A stretch of DNA of 64,000 nucleotides, from assembly GCF_037126465.1 (NCBI RefSeq), contig NW_026999295.1, positions 1,240,001 to 1,304,000 of the forward strand. Direction: 5' to 3'. How positions within the stretch are numbered: the first letter of the stretch is position 1; every line of letters starts with the position of its first letter. The notes under the pieces are model-generated. The model was not told the origin of the DNA. It did not search any database and saw only the letters and a program-made list of their open reading frames with translations. Of the stretch, positions 36,901 through 47,060 are shown one piece after another. The position numbers and the translations under genes are program-made. The stretch comes from Ornithodoros turicata (Eukaryota; Arthropoda; Arachnida; Ixodida; Argasidae).

Positions 36901-37081
36901 TTCTGTTCTTGCCTTCTGTTTCGCCTCTCTAGAATGTGTAAAGTACTGGGCAGACCTACACAAGGAAGTTGTCACAGAGAGGAAAATTGATGTGCCACAC
37001 GTTCTAAACCAAATGTCCACCATACTATCTGGAAAAATCCAGGACGCAAGGAAGTCGGCTAAACTCAAACGTCTAACTTAG
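33967..37081 (+). CDS. BEN-domain protein gene, 3' exons
   Basis: Exons inferred from splice sites and phase: 33967-34173 (or donor at 34068), 35083-35148, 35313-35342, 35447-35526, 36424-36633, 36933-37081 (TAG 37079-37081). The early exons encode an acidic, Ser/Thr/Pro-rich linker (EWEPPSTDAFDS..., ESLELEETDNE). The 36424 exon gives FHLKDGVVVSANLLDRLYT, VIRETAQAIWGDEDL, SGKLAP and KGLTPQKVR, matching the conserved helices of the BEN domain, a DNA- or chromatin-binding module of transcriptional regulators. The last exon (YWADLHKEVVTERK..., ILSGKIQDARKSAKLKRLT) ends the protein. All junctions agree in phase except the last: 36633 ends in phase 0 but 36933 needs one preceding base, so a small exon may be missed or the copy is damaged. 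The start lies upstream. Confidence 0.75.
34721..35010 (+). mobile_element. tRNA-derived SINE (copy 2) in a BEN-gene intron
   Basis: The head resembles a class II (Leu/Ser) tRNA: GGCATGGCCAAGCGGGTTAA A-box, a long variable region and B-box GGTTCATATCC. It is followed by the same body as the other SINE copies (TTTTCCCTGGGTTTTCCGGA, GTCTGCCTAGGACGCATACT) and tail (GCGGTGCTAACACAGAATTT then A-rich). Only the head differs from copies 1 and 3. Confidence 0.85.
36795..36880 (+). repeat. PLE-tail fragment in intron
   Basis: CTTTCTCGGGTTCC and ACCATGTACCAGCTGGCCTG resemble the text following the 22181 palindrome (CTCGGGTTCCCCTC, ATGCACCAGCTTGTCAG). Confidence 0.5.
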
Positions 37082-37337
37082 GATGAAGTGCTAGCTCACT
37101 GACACCATACATTCTCTACGGAGTACATTTTGCGTTCCTCCCCTGCAGCCAAATGGAGAATTTTCAAGTGAGTGGTCTCGCTTTAAAGGATGGAATAATG
37201 TTGCCACGCAGGCCGCATTGAGGCTGCTCTAAAACACAGGCAGATTTTAAGGGTGTAACAAATGCTATATCATTGAGTAACGCAGACCGTTGGGCTAGTT
37301 GGTATTCCATGGCAAAAGCTACAAAAAACACTGTGAT

Positions 37338-37406
37338 GTGTTACAAAACAGACAGTGAAGGGACAAACAAACGAGGTTTGTCCCTTCGCTGTCCGTTTTG
37401 TAACAC
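37338..37406. repeat. Palindrome, 31-bp arms
   Basis: GTGTTACAAAACAGACAGTG... (37338-37368) is inverted at 37376-37406 with a 7-base spacer and a few mismatches. It lies between the BEN gene end and the large hairpin. Confidence 0.8.
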
Positions 37407-37477
37407 TTCAGAGCGTTTTATGCACCTTTTGCTGTTTCATTGATTTCTACTCCCTCTTTGAAAGTGAGATCACTCAT

Positions 37478-38518
37478 GGGTGATTTCATGTCGGATCAGG
37501 TAGGGTGGTCTGGTCGACCTCTCCAATTTTTTTCTTTCAAACATATGTTAAAGCCTCGTCCCTAGGAGGCATATTGGCACTGAAAGTAGTTGATAATAAT
37601 TGGCGGTTATTTTTTAATGAATTATCGTTCAGATGTGGGCATTTCGACCAATGCGCCTCCCACGAAGTTTGACGCCACGTGTCTTCATAAACTATTTGAC
37701 ATATTCAGCTGAATTTTTTTCCACATATTGTGCATTGCATCCTAAGTTCTGAAGACTCTAAGGTTTGCCTTTGAGGAGATAAAAAATCACAAAGTTGCCT
37801 CATTTGTAAAATATGGTACGTTTTGGGAACCTCACAACTCGTCCCCCAGTTGTAATACCCCAAAGTTATCTTCATCATTCTGTTCGTCTCGAAATGCCCT
37901 TTCTTCTCATAGCTGGTACATTGTATTGAGAATTAGGGCAACGCCACCAACAGTCTTTTTGTGAGGGGTATCTATGGAAAATGCGTAAATTCAACAGCGC
38001 GCAACCCATATATTCCCACTCGTGACAGCGTTCATTTTACTCACAACGTTCATCATGACGACTCAAAACAGCACATCAAAAAAATTTTTGCTTCAGAGAT
38101 GGTCGAAGTTACATTCGTAACGCAATGTCGTTTCCAACATAACTTCGACCATCTCGGAAGCAAACATTTTTGTGATGTGCTGTTTTGAGTCATCATGAAG
38201 AATGTTTGTGAGAAAAATGAACGCTGTCACGAGTGGGAATATATGGGATGTGCGCTGTAAAATTTACGCATTTTCTGTACACACCCCTCACAAAAAGACT
38301 GTTGGAGGTGTTGCCCTAATTCAGTGGCGTAGGAAGCACAATGGTCGAAATGCCCACATCTTAATTATAATAATAATTCCTTAAGAAATCACCACCAATT
38401 TTTTTCAACTACTTTCAGCACCAATATGCCTCCAAGGGACAAGGCTTTAATGTATGTTTTAAAGAAAAAATTGAGAGGTCGACCGGACAACCCTGCCTGA
38501 TTCGGCGTGAAATCACCC
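37478..38518. mobile_element. Large hairpin element, asymmetric arms
   Basis: Ends GGGTGATTTCATGTCGGATC and the inverse ...GGCGTGAAATCACCC. The two arms meet at a 28-base loop (38112-38139), with AGATGGTCGAAGTTA/TAACTTCGACCATCT closing it. The left arm (634 bp) carries about 250 extra bases (roughly 37685-37931) absent from the right arm (379 bp). No coding sequence recognised. Confidence 0.85.
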
Positions 38519-38884
38519 TTATGTTAAAATTTGTCGTTTGGCTTCCGGGGAAAAATATTAATATGCTCCATAGAAAATGCATGTGATGGGGAGCTATTTT
38601 ATGCTGTCGTAACCTCTGATGTTGAAGTTTCACATGCATACATTTATAACCTTTTTTACTGGAAGAACCTTTTATTTCCTTTTTTTAAGTACAGTTGAGA
38701 ATCTTTCCTTGATTCCTTGATATTATACTGTGTATTATTTTATCCGTATTTCCCTCGATGGCGTTCTTGCCGTGCAAGTGACACAAATGTTGTGAGCTAC
38801 CTCTGCCCCTCTGGGGCCAGAGAACAAGAGTAAAAGTGTCAAATAAAGATTTATAAAAGCTGACTGAATACATTCCTATGTCTG
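38519..38884. other. No gene recognised
   Basis: Plain AT-rich sequence. Confidence 0.5.
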
Positions 38885-39125
38885 ACTGTAATTTGCTGAA
38901 GTGGACTCATTTGCAAGTGGTTCTGGAAAGCGGAACCACCTGCAAAGGGTTCTTAAATGGAACCAGTTTAGAATGGGTCTCAAAGTGGAACCACCTCCAA
39001 GTGCTTTCTCAAAGTGGAATCACTTGCAAGTGGTTTTTTATAAAGTGGATATTCCGAAAGTGGTTCTCCAAAGTGGGAAAGGTTTCATAAACCACTTGCA
39101 AGTGGTTCCACTTGCAGAAAATTTC
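38885..39125. repeat. Motif array of CCACTTGCAAGTGG palindromes
   Basis: Perfect ACCACTTGCAAGTGGTT near 39091 and at least seven diverged forms (TTTGCAAGTGGTT, GGAACCACCTGCAAAGGGTT, GGAATCACTTGCAAGTGG). The right end is CAGAAAATTTCCGCC. Same architecture as the other motif-array elements. Confidence 0.7.
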
Positions 39126-39128
39126 CGC

Positions 39129-39262
39129 CTGGGATGACTTTATAGAGGAGAAAAAAGCATTACGATGCAGTTCTGCACCTGCCTGTCGGGTGGAATGGAT
39201 GCATCGTTCTGCGCTCCATGTGACTGCTATTGTGGTGGGCAGTGGGCTGATTTGTTGTGTAA
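39129..39262 (+). repeat. Direct repeat, copy 1
   Basis: GACTTTATAGAGGAGAAAAA through ...GTGGGCTGATTTG recurs at 39483-39605 with substitutions and a small indel. The ~355-bp period suggests a tandem duplication or two insertions of one repeat. Confidence 0.8.
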
Positions 39263-39482
39263 CTAATTCTTTTGCACGTGATAACTTTGTCCCCGCTTTG
39301 TTCGTGATTAGCAGTGATGTGCCCGTGCCTGTCGGGTGCTGGTTGTTGTTCTACCTGTAAGGGCATCCCCACCATTTTCTATCTTCGCAAAAGCTGTCTT
39401 GGGAACGAGGGTAGCGCTTGCGTGATTCTTAATAATTTTGTAATGAAATTAGTTGAGAAAGTAACCGCTAAGGGGTGCAGAT

Positions 39483-39605
39483 GTGTGACTTTATAGAGGA
39501 GAAAAAAGCATTACTATTCAGTTCTCTGCCTGGCTGTCAGATGGAGCAGACACATCGTTCTGCGCCCCCCGTGACTGCTGTTGTGGTGGGCTGATTTGCT
39601 TCTGT
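39483..39605 (+). repeat. Direct repeat, copy 2
   Basis: Second copy of the 39129 unit (GACTTTATAGAGGAGAAAAA, CATCGTTCTGCGC, GTTGTGGTGGGCTGATTTG). Confidence 0.8.
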
Positions 39606-40399
39606 GCCTTTTTGTTGTTAGCTATTGATGGTGTCCCTTGTTAGCATATTTACTCTTGCTTTCACAGCAGCTAGCATTCCTCTGGATTATGAGTGTTTTT
39701 CTCCTTGCATGTCTTGAGCTGTCCTAACCTGCCCAGACATGCCATGATAACATCACAGCTGACTCCACAGGATGTCCAGAACTGGTGGTCACAAGGATGG
39801 TGGCGCCACCTGGTGTGATGCTTTGCAACTAGATAGGCACATATCTCAGTGCTCCGTCGCGCAGCGATGATCAGCGGCCGTTCCTGACCACTTTCTTCAA
39901 GATGGCGTCGTTGATCTTCAACTAAACTCCTTCTCTCCACTCTATTTGTATTTTTTTTCTTTTTTATGAACACTGGTTGCCGGCAACACACAGTGTGGTC
40001 TGGACACGAGTTACATGCTCCCCAATTAGTGTGGTGACTCCCTGAGGGGTGCTGATTACTGTGGGGGTCCAAATTAGCTCTAATAGCTAATTTAGTCGTG
40101 TTCAGGCTAGCTGTGTGTTGGCGGCAACGATTGCCCATCCCATACTACTACCGTCCACCCCTATTGCAACTCGACTTACAGTACACTGTGCTGCTTTGGT
40201 GTGATCGTGATATCAAAGGTCTTCATGCGCTCGTGGACGGCTGCCTTGGAAAAACAAACATAACATGACAACAGATTGCTTTGCAGAAAATGAATATGCT
40301 ACATTCAGAGACTGGCAACAGAGAAATATCCCTCGTCCACAGAAATTTACATTACATACCTATATGTTTTTTTTTTTCATTCTTCCGCAAGCAGACATT
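39606..40399. other. No gene recognised; 155-codon minus frame of unknown status
   Basis: Minus-strand frame 39671-40138 is long for chance but has no recognisable domain, is rich in His, Arg and Cys without regular spacing, and has no splice or LINE context I can confirm. Confidence 0.35.
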
Positions 40400-41298
40400 A
40401 GAATGGAAACAAATGAAAATAGAAAACATGATGGCTGGGAAGTTGCATTGCCCGGGGCGATACTCTACCCCATGGCTGGTGGTGATGCGGGGAATTAAAT
40501 AATGAGCCCCCTCACAATAAGGATCGATGTCCTGTGGTGTCCAGAAAGGTGAAGGGAGCCTTGAGGGCAGAGCGCTGGTGTGCTGGACGTGGCCAGGGAC
40601 CAAGCAACTTTGTCAGAGGGAGGGGACGGGAGTGTAGCTTGCTGAGGGATGTGGAGAGTACGGTTTGGGAAGGTTGGTAGTGTGGGCAATGGAGCAGAAT
40701 GTGCTCTAGATTTTCAACAGCACCGCAGTGGCTGCAGTGGGGAGAGGCAACTTGGCTCAAGCACCACTGTGTTGTGAAGGCCACGTCGAGGGACATTCGA
40801 TGAACTAATGCGGCATCTTAACGAAACATATGTGCAGGCATGCGGAAAGCGAGCGCTGGATCAACTCTGCTCAGCTCTGCTTCAGTGGCGCTGTCAGCCT
40901 GTTCATTAGCTTCGACACCGCAATGGGCAGACATTACAAAAATTGCAACTACAATGACATAACGAATTACACTGTCATTGGTATTACATGAAGCTCCACT
41001 GCTGTCGTCATGCAGCGTATGACCTGCAGGAAAGGAAAACAACCACCCAAATACCACTCACCAAGCATATAAGTGAAGTGATGTGTATCCCTTGAAGGTA
41101 GTTTCTGGTTCGTGCATCTGCTGGTGTTGTTGATGTAGCTCATCATCATAGCAGTACACAACCACAAGGTGCAGTGCCTGTGTTTCGATAGGATTCTACG
41201 TATTATTTAATTCCATTCCAACAAATACTGTAGCAAGGAACTGTTCTCTCCAGGCAACGTCTCCTCAGAAAACTGGCAAAAATGCATGCCCTCCTTAA

Positions 41299-41406
41299 CC
41301 CTCCTATATGCATGCATCATGACAGAAACATTATTCTGAAACTTCTGTGCATGCAAATGGCCAGAAAGAATCTGTCCATTTAATTCCTTCACCCTATATA
41401 GGAGGG
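41299..41406. mobile_element. Short TTAA-flanked MITE (piggyBac-like)
   Basis: TTAA at 41295-41298 and 41407-41410 flank CCCTCCTATATGCATG and its inverse ...ACCCTATATAGGAGGG. TTAA duplication with CCCT-type termini is piggyBac-like. 108 bp, non-coding. Confidence 0.75.
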
Positions 41407-42511
41407 TTAAACTCACCCCAAGAAATATCTAGCAGGAACTTCCTAGCAAACTGTCAGGAGCTTATCATTGATGGTAATATGAGTTGTACAGAGTTCATTT
41501 AAAGAGTATTTTGTGCCGGTTTATAGTCTACATGATTCGTTCTTAAGGGCGTTAAGACATAGACGAAAAGATGTAAACAAGAAGCGAAGACACAACCAAG
41601 CACTCCCTTTGAACACCTTTATTGACGTTTGTTCAATGTACCGTAGAAAACTAGGCCGACAGGTACATCAGCTGCCTCTTTGTCAAAGGACACAGAATGC
41701 GTGCTGATGCCAATTGTCCCTCAGGCTTCCTTTAATCACACTCCATGGAGCTTGTCTCCTTGGGTTGTGATAACGAAGGGGGCGTCCATGAAAATGATGC
41801 CACAGAAGAGGAATGCAAAACTGTGGTTACCGTTACAGGAGGTGGTGTTTGAGAAAGAGGCGTACATGTTTCGTCACTCTGTGCAGTCTTCTCTATCTGT
41901 GTTGCACATGAGATCATTTTTGGTTTTTCTTTAACGACAGATGAAAAGGATTTCTGGAACAGGAAGGGAGGTGCCTTCTCCCTGGCTTGTCGATAACTTA
42001 CTTCCTCTGTAACTTTGATGTGCACAAAATCTTTCTTAAACTTCTGCTGTGGGCAAGACCCAGAGTACGAAGGGTGGTCAACTGAGCAAGTGATGCAGTG
42101 ATCATGCCCTCTGAACTCTTAGGAGTTGTGATCCTGCTTGCTGCAGCAAGCACAGCATGCAGACCCTCTACAAGCATCGGTAGGATGGCCAAACCAGTTA
42201 CACTTGAAGCATGTAAGTGGGCTAGGGATATATGGCCGCACATCTGCGATCAGATGCCCTACCTTCAGCCTTGCCTGCAGAATTGTGCAGTTGAATATGA
42301 GGATTGTGTTGCGTGTCGTCATGTACTCATTGTTTTTCCTGGTTTTTATTTGCCTTACATCAATAACCTTTTGGCTTTTTAGGTTTTCAAGTATATCTTC
42401 TGAAGGAATATCAATGACCTCAGCTATCGAAACAACACCACGGCAGGTATTAAGGGCCCTGTGCAAGGTTGATGATATTTTGATTCCAAGCATGTGGTGT
42501 GCATTCAGTAT

Positions 42512-43842
42512 CCCAGTAAATCGTTCCTATCCATAGGACATCCCTACATGGTCGCGAACGTCCTGAATATATGGCCAACCATGCAGTACATATGGATGTC
42601 CCAGAACGACATTCGCCTTTCGTTTATATCCATTAAATAACAGATGACCTAGGTACGTCTGCAGGATATCACGCTTTGGATATTTGAATGGAGGCCTGGA
42701 GACCCCTGCGGTACCCACGAAAGATCCAGTACACGCGATTTTGGGCACTAGTTGAACGTCACAGGAACGTCTCAAGGACGTCGCCTGAAGATATGCAAGT
42801 AAATGTGAAGTTTAGGACACTTTGTTCCGACAGCCACATTTTTGTTGTGCTGAGAGCAAGCAAAAACTTCTGTAAACGTTAACTGGATGTGGGGGAACCA
42901 GTAAAATTGTTATATATTTCTATCGTTCGCGTGCTGCTAGCTGTGGAAGAATTTTATCTATATGCGCAACGTTCGTCAAGCAACCATGGAACTCGATCAC
43001 TTTTATCACTCCACTCAGCTATTCACATTATAGACAACAGCTTGAATTAAAAACACAGTATTTGGTAAGAAGGAACGTGAAAAACGTTGTTGGTTATACC
43101 ATGGCTCTGCAGATACACGGTTTAATTGCAAAGAAGCACCCCCTCACCGTTACAGGTGTATCACTGGCCAAACGTGACGAACGTGCCCTAGCAGCCTGTG
43201 TTTCAGTATATGCTCAGGAGATTTTGTCAACAGAGACCATTGTGAATGCTCTGGTCTCCTTTCAAATACGCATACGCGGTGGAGGTGACAAAAAGGGAGC
43301 CTGCTCTTCTTTTTTAGGATGAAAGTACAGGTGGTAACATGGTAAGCCTTGGTGGACCGCGCGTCAGACTGTGGCTGAACAGTGGCGGGGCACACTAGAT
43401 ATCCTGAATTTTTGTCCTGTTGTTGATGTTCGAGGCATTTATTTCACACACACACACACACACATAATGACAAACACGTAAAAAATTAACATGGTACATA
43501 ATACATATGTAAATAGGTATGTACTTTATATATATATCAGAGTGGTGTTTTCGTCCCAGATATGTATAAACTAAAAGTAAGTGCAAGTTTGGGCCTGCTT
43601 GCATATACATTAATGAACTTATAAGTGTTTTGGATATGTTCCTTCTCCAATGTCCCCTATACATCCATTAACTGACTAATGGATACCCTGTAGACATTCA
43701 GGAGACATCAAATTGTGTTTAAAATTTTGTCTCCCTGATGACCCATGGACATCCACGGGTTTTTCACATATATCCCAGGGATTCTGAGTCGCCATTTTGG
43801 GGTATTGCGTGGGTATCCATAGGACGTCTGTGGTTTACTGGG
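42512..43842. mobile_element. Motif-array element E inserted in LINE C ORF1
   Basis: Termini are CCCAGTAAATC and GGTTTACTGGG. LINE C ORF1 is continuous across it, which fixes the boundaries. Near both ends the palindrome-like motif TATCCATAGGACGTCC is repeated with variation (CCATAGGACATCC, GAACGTCC, CCTATACATCC, CCATGGACATCC, ATCCATAGGACGTC). The middle, 42880-43630, is unassigned and includes an 86-codon plus frame (43062-43322) and a (CA)n run at 43446-43463. Confidence 0.75.
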
Positions 43843-44120
43843 GAGTGCCCACAGTCGGCTTCCGAGATGCATTTTAGCAGCAAGTCACATAACATAAGGC
43901 GCTTAATTTCGGTCATGTACTCTGACAGAGATGCCACCGCCTTTCTCAATGAAGAATGGTGACATTTTCCCAAGTGGAGTGCTCTTTTCATTCTCAGTGC
44001 TTGAATTGCTAACGACAATATATTTAGTCTGGAAGACATTCAATGGCTGTGTGGAAACTTCGATCCGAGGGCGCTTTCCGCCCTCGATCAAAGAAGGAAA
44101 ATCTTCACTCATACGAGATT

Positions 44121-44338
44121 GTGAGATATGGACATTGCAGAAGATTGCCCACGCTTCATGTACACATGCGTGCAAAGGTCCAAAGTTGTACTAATCCATC
44201 GGCCGAGGCCTGACCAAGACCCCCGACCGCTACCGTTCAAGGCTTCTACACTACACCTCTCATCCTCTCGGCACGGTACAGATAACACCTTGGAAACTGG
44301 GGGCTGGGGTTCGTAGTGGCGCCACTCACCCAACATCA
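44121..44338. other. Probable 5' leader of LINE C
   Basis: GC-richer sequence upstream of the ORF1 N-terminus, up to the hAT target site. No other feature. Confidence 0.35.
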
Positions 44339-44423
44339 GCTTGCGCCAGAGCTGTAGACGTTACTAAAAAAAAAAAAAAAAGGAACGACGCGTTCCTTCG
44401 AAAAAATAGTAACTAAGTATGAT

Positions 44424-44960
44424 GAAGGAACGAATAACCGAGAGACACGGGACACGAAGACAAGCACAAGAGTTCTCAGACACAGTAATGATTTAATAAC
44501 ACCGAGCCTCCTAAATACCTAACAACTCCGGGAAGGGAGGGAGAGGGATAAAGGATGGCCTATTTACACAGTTCCCGCGCTGCGTTATCGCCACCGTCTC
44601 TTTCAAAAGTCTGTTCTACTTATCTCTTTCCCTAGACACAACCACGATTTCGTTGAAAATGGGCTCACAGTTTCTGCATTGCCGAAGATGTTCAACTAGC
44701 TCGCTAGAGATATGGCTCTTTTTTAAGTTCAACTGGTGTTCTCGAAGGCGGTCATTTAAACAACGTCCACTCTGCCCCACATAACAAAAACCACAACTTA
44801 AAGGAATAGAATAAACAACAGCACATGTGCGTGATACAATCGCAGACTTATGCTTTACATTGGAACCTTTCGGCACGACATTGAATGGAGTCAATCTACT
44901 CAACCTTAAAGCATGTGTCTCCCGTGTCTCTCGGTTATTCTTTCCTTCATCATCATGCAG
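44424..44960 (-). pseudogene. Penelope-like element B: GIY-YIG domain and tail
   Basis: The minus frame 44616-44903 reads CAVVYSIPLSCGFCYVGQSG, RLREHQLNLKK, EHLRQCRNC, matching a GIY-YIG core of the PLE type with the linker Cys pattern. It is only 95 codons, so most of the element is missing. It is bracketed by inverted copies of GAGAGACACGGGA (44432) and its complement (44925), the tail sequence seen in other PLE copies. Confidence 0.8.
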
Positions 44961-45611
44961 CAGTTAGTCTGCGCCCTATCTCTTTTATCGAATAACTAAG
45001 TACGTTACCCGTTATTAACAAACAAAAGGAACGTGTTCTCGTTAGTTGGAGGTAACGAGTTACTTCTATACGTTACATTTGCATACAAGACAGCAGAAAT
45101 ACGAAAGCATCGCGTACTTTATTTCTTTTTTTTTTCAACTCATCCATGTTGAGTTGCAATTCAGTAGCAACTGCTACTCAAAGCTGGCTGACATGAGTTT
45201 ACCAAAGTGCAAAGTTGGAGTAGTTGGTGTAACATAAAATCTTGGCAGCATAAATTAGTCATGACATGAGTTCCCAAGTAGGGGACAGAGAGACAAAGCA
45301 CTAAACGCCCTGAGAGCAGTGAATCCTTGAAAGGAGGAACACAAAGAACACGGTGAGTTCTCTGGAACACTGTGGACACTAGAGCAATGAGAAAGGCGTT
45401 GCTCTCTGGTATCCTTTGCTCTTCCCGCTGGATATTTCCACGCGCTTCAGCTTCTTCGAATGCCGCCATGTGCGTAGGAAAAACCACAACTCGCGGTGGT
45501 GGTAGGTGACAGTAAGGAAAAGAAAAGGAACGAGTAACTTGCAGTAACGCGTTATCAACTTTTGTAACTAAGTAGGTCACTAGTTAATTTTTTTAGAAGG
45601 TAACTAAGTTG

Positions 45612-45930
45612 TGTGGAAAAACCGTGTTTCCACAACCTCGGGGCGTCAGTCCGTCCGCACCGTCGCCAAGGAAGACACAGCAAGCAAAAGGTTCGAACAA
45701 CAAACACCAAAGGTTTATTTCATACCTTCTTAGTCACGCAGCCGTGATCCCAACGGCACACCGCCGTCAAACAAAGGCAGCCCAAACCACACGCACCCGT
45801 GTGCTTATATTTTCCTGACCCGGCCCCCTAACACGTGTCGTCGACCACCTGTCCTGCCATCTCGTGGCACAATCAAAAACGAGAGGTGGCCCACATCCCC
45901 CCACCCTCATGTGTCCCACCCGTCACTTAG
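45612..45930 (-). repeat. LTR-like repeat, copy 1
   Basis: Begins TGTGGAAA...GTTTCCACA (a short palindrome), followed by ACCTCGGGGCGTCAGTCCGT and GAAGACACAGCAA. It matches 58728-59008 over about 120 bp. The right boundary is uncertain. Confidence 0.6.
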
Positions 45931-46006
45931 TTAGTTACCAAAAATAGTAACGCGTTACTGAGTAACGCGTTTCTTGTAACGCGTTAGGTACAGCTCTGGC
46001 TTGCGC

Positions 46007-46502
46007 TGATGCCCTCTGCGGGGTCATGAATTGCTCGCCGATAAATTATCTGTCCATGGTTTCTCGACCGATGTATTCAAATGGTTTATATCTTACCGTA
46101 AGAAGATTGTTATCTATAAAGCTTACCGGTCCCGTTCTTAGAGGGTGAGTTCTGGTGTACCCCAAGGTTCCGTCCTCGGGCCAATACTGTTCAACATTTT
46201 CATAAACGATATTTCCACTTGCATACAACGCAGTGATATTCTTCGATATGTTGATGGCATCAAGCTTTACTGGTCCCTTAACAATGTCCACGACTGCTTG
46301 CAAAATGACACTACCCACATTTATTCTTGGTTCGCGTGGAATATGTTGGAACTTAATACCCTTAAGACGCACACAATCACTTTCAGTCGGAAACCGGTCC
46401 TGTCCATCACTCCTACACTATAGCTTCTACTACCATTAGTCATGTCTCTAATATGATAGATTTGGGCCTCTTTTTAGACAGCAACCTTTCTTTTCAAAAG
46501 CA
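46007..46502 (+). pseudogene. LINE D: Jockey/CR1-like RT fragment
   Basis: Plus-strand text reads SSGVPQGSVLGPILFNIFIN then DILRYVDGIKLYWSLNN, where YADD should be (Tyr-Val-Asp-Gly), followed by MLELNTLKTHTITFSRK. Upstream, frames continue to the hAT duplication. It ends abruptly at 46502 against another LINE in opposite orientation. Confidence 0.8.
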
Positions 46503-47060
46503 CAATAACAACAACAACTTTATTTTGGCTTTGGAGAGTGGGGAGCTTCATCGCCACAGGCGATACTCTACCCCACTGCTGGCGGGAAAGTGGGGAATAA
46601 AATAACGAGCCCCTTCACAATAACGATCAAAGTCCGATGGTGTCCAGAAATGTCAGAAGAGCTTTGAGCGCAGACCGTTGCTGGGCTGGATTAGGCCAGG
46701 GACCAAGCAATTTCGATAGGGAGAAGGGGCGAGAGTCCAGATGACGAAGAGAGTCGGAGAGTGTGGTTCGGGAAGGTTGGCAGTGGGAGCAATGAAGAAG
46801 AATGTGCTCCAGATCCTCAAGAACACCACAGCGGCAGCAGGTGGGAGAGTCAAGTTGTCTCAAGCGGTAACGCCACTGAGCTGTAAAGGCCATCCAACGC
46901 TGATCCAACGCTCGCTTTCCGCATGCCACGAAACACCTCTCGTCAAGATGTTGCATCCACCAAAGTTGCAACACCACCAAAAGTACATTATGTATATGAC
47001 TAACCATGCATTCTCTAAAGTTGATGTGATCTCCCGATTCACAAAAAGCTTCAATCAACC
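46503..47060 (-). pseudogene. LINE F: I-type C-terminus and 3' tail
   Basis: The minus frame ending at 46627 contains ALDQRWMAFTAQWRYRLRQL, CCRCGVLEDLEHILLHC and LLGPWPNPAQQRSALKALLT, homologous to the end of LINE C. The 3' end carries (GTT)n-type repeats (AACAACAACAACTTTATT on plus). 5'-truncated. Confidence 0.85.

Larger units (their letters stand above)
40400..44120 (-). pseudogene. LINE C: I-type non-LTR element, ORF1 and RNase H/C-terminus
   Basis: Minus strand, 5' to 3'. The ORF1 N-terminus is at 44115-43843 (MSEDFPSLIEGGKRPRIEVS..., TPLGKMSPFFIEK, then by shift KAVASLSEYMTEIKRLMLCD). After an inserted element, ORF1 continues at 42511-41732 with ALNTCRGVVSIAEVIDIPSE..., RPYIPSPL and zinc knuckles (CFKCNWFGHPTDACRGSACC, CCSKQDHN, stop, then CITCSVDHPSYSGSC). 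Endonuclease and RT are absent. The RNase H end appears at 41057-40818 (SAHCGVEANEQAD) and the CCHC-like C-terminus at 40796-40512 (CSHCGAVENLEHILLHCPHY, LLGPWPRPAHQRSALKA). Dead, internally deleted copy. Confidence 0.85.
44347..45998. mobile_element. hAT element with nested insertions
   Basis: Termini CAGAGCTGTA and TACAGCTCTG, with identical 8-bp duplications GCTTGCGC (44339-44346, 45999-46006). Sub-terminal TAACGCGTTAC-type repeats lie at both ends (44355-44430, 45000-45070, 45540-45600, 45945-45990). No transposase is recognised. Inside are a PLE fragment (44424-44960) and an LTR-like repeat (45612-45930). Confidence 0.9.

Noticed and set aside
39671..40138. 155-codon minus frame as a gene
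   Set aside because: No domain, no regular Cys/His spacing, no splice or promoter context; it lies in repeat-rich sequence.
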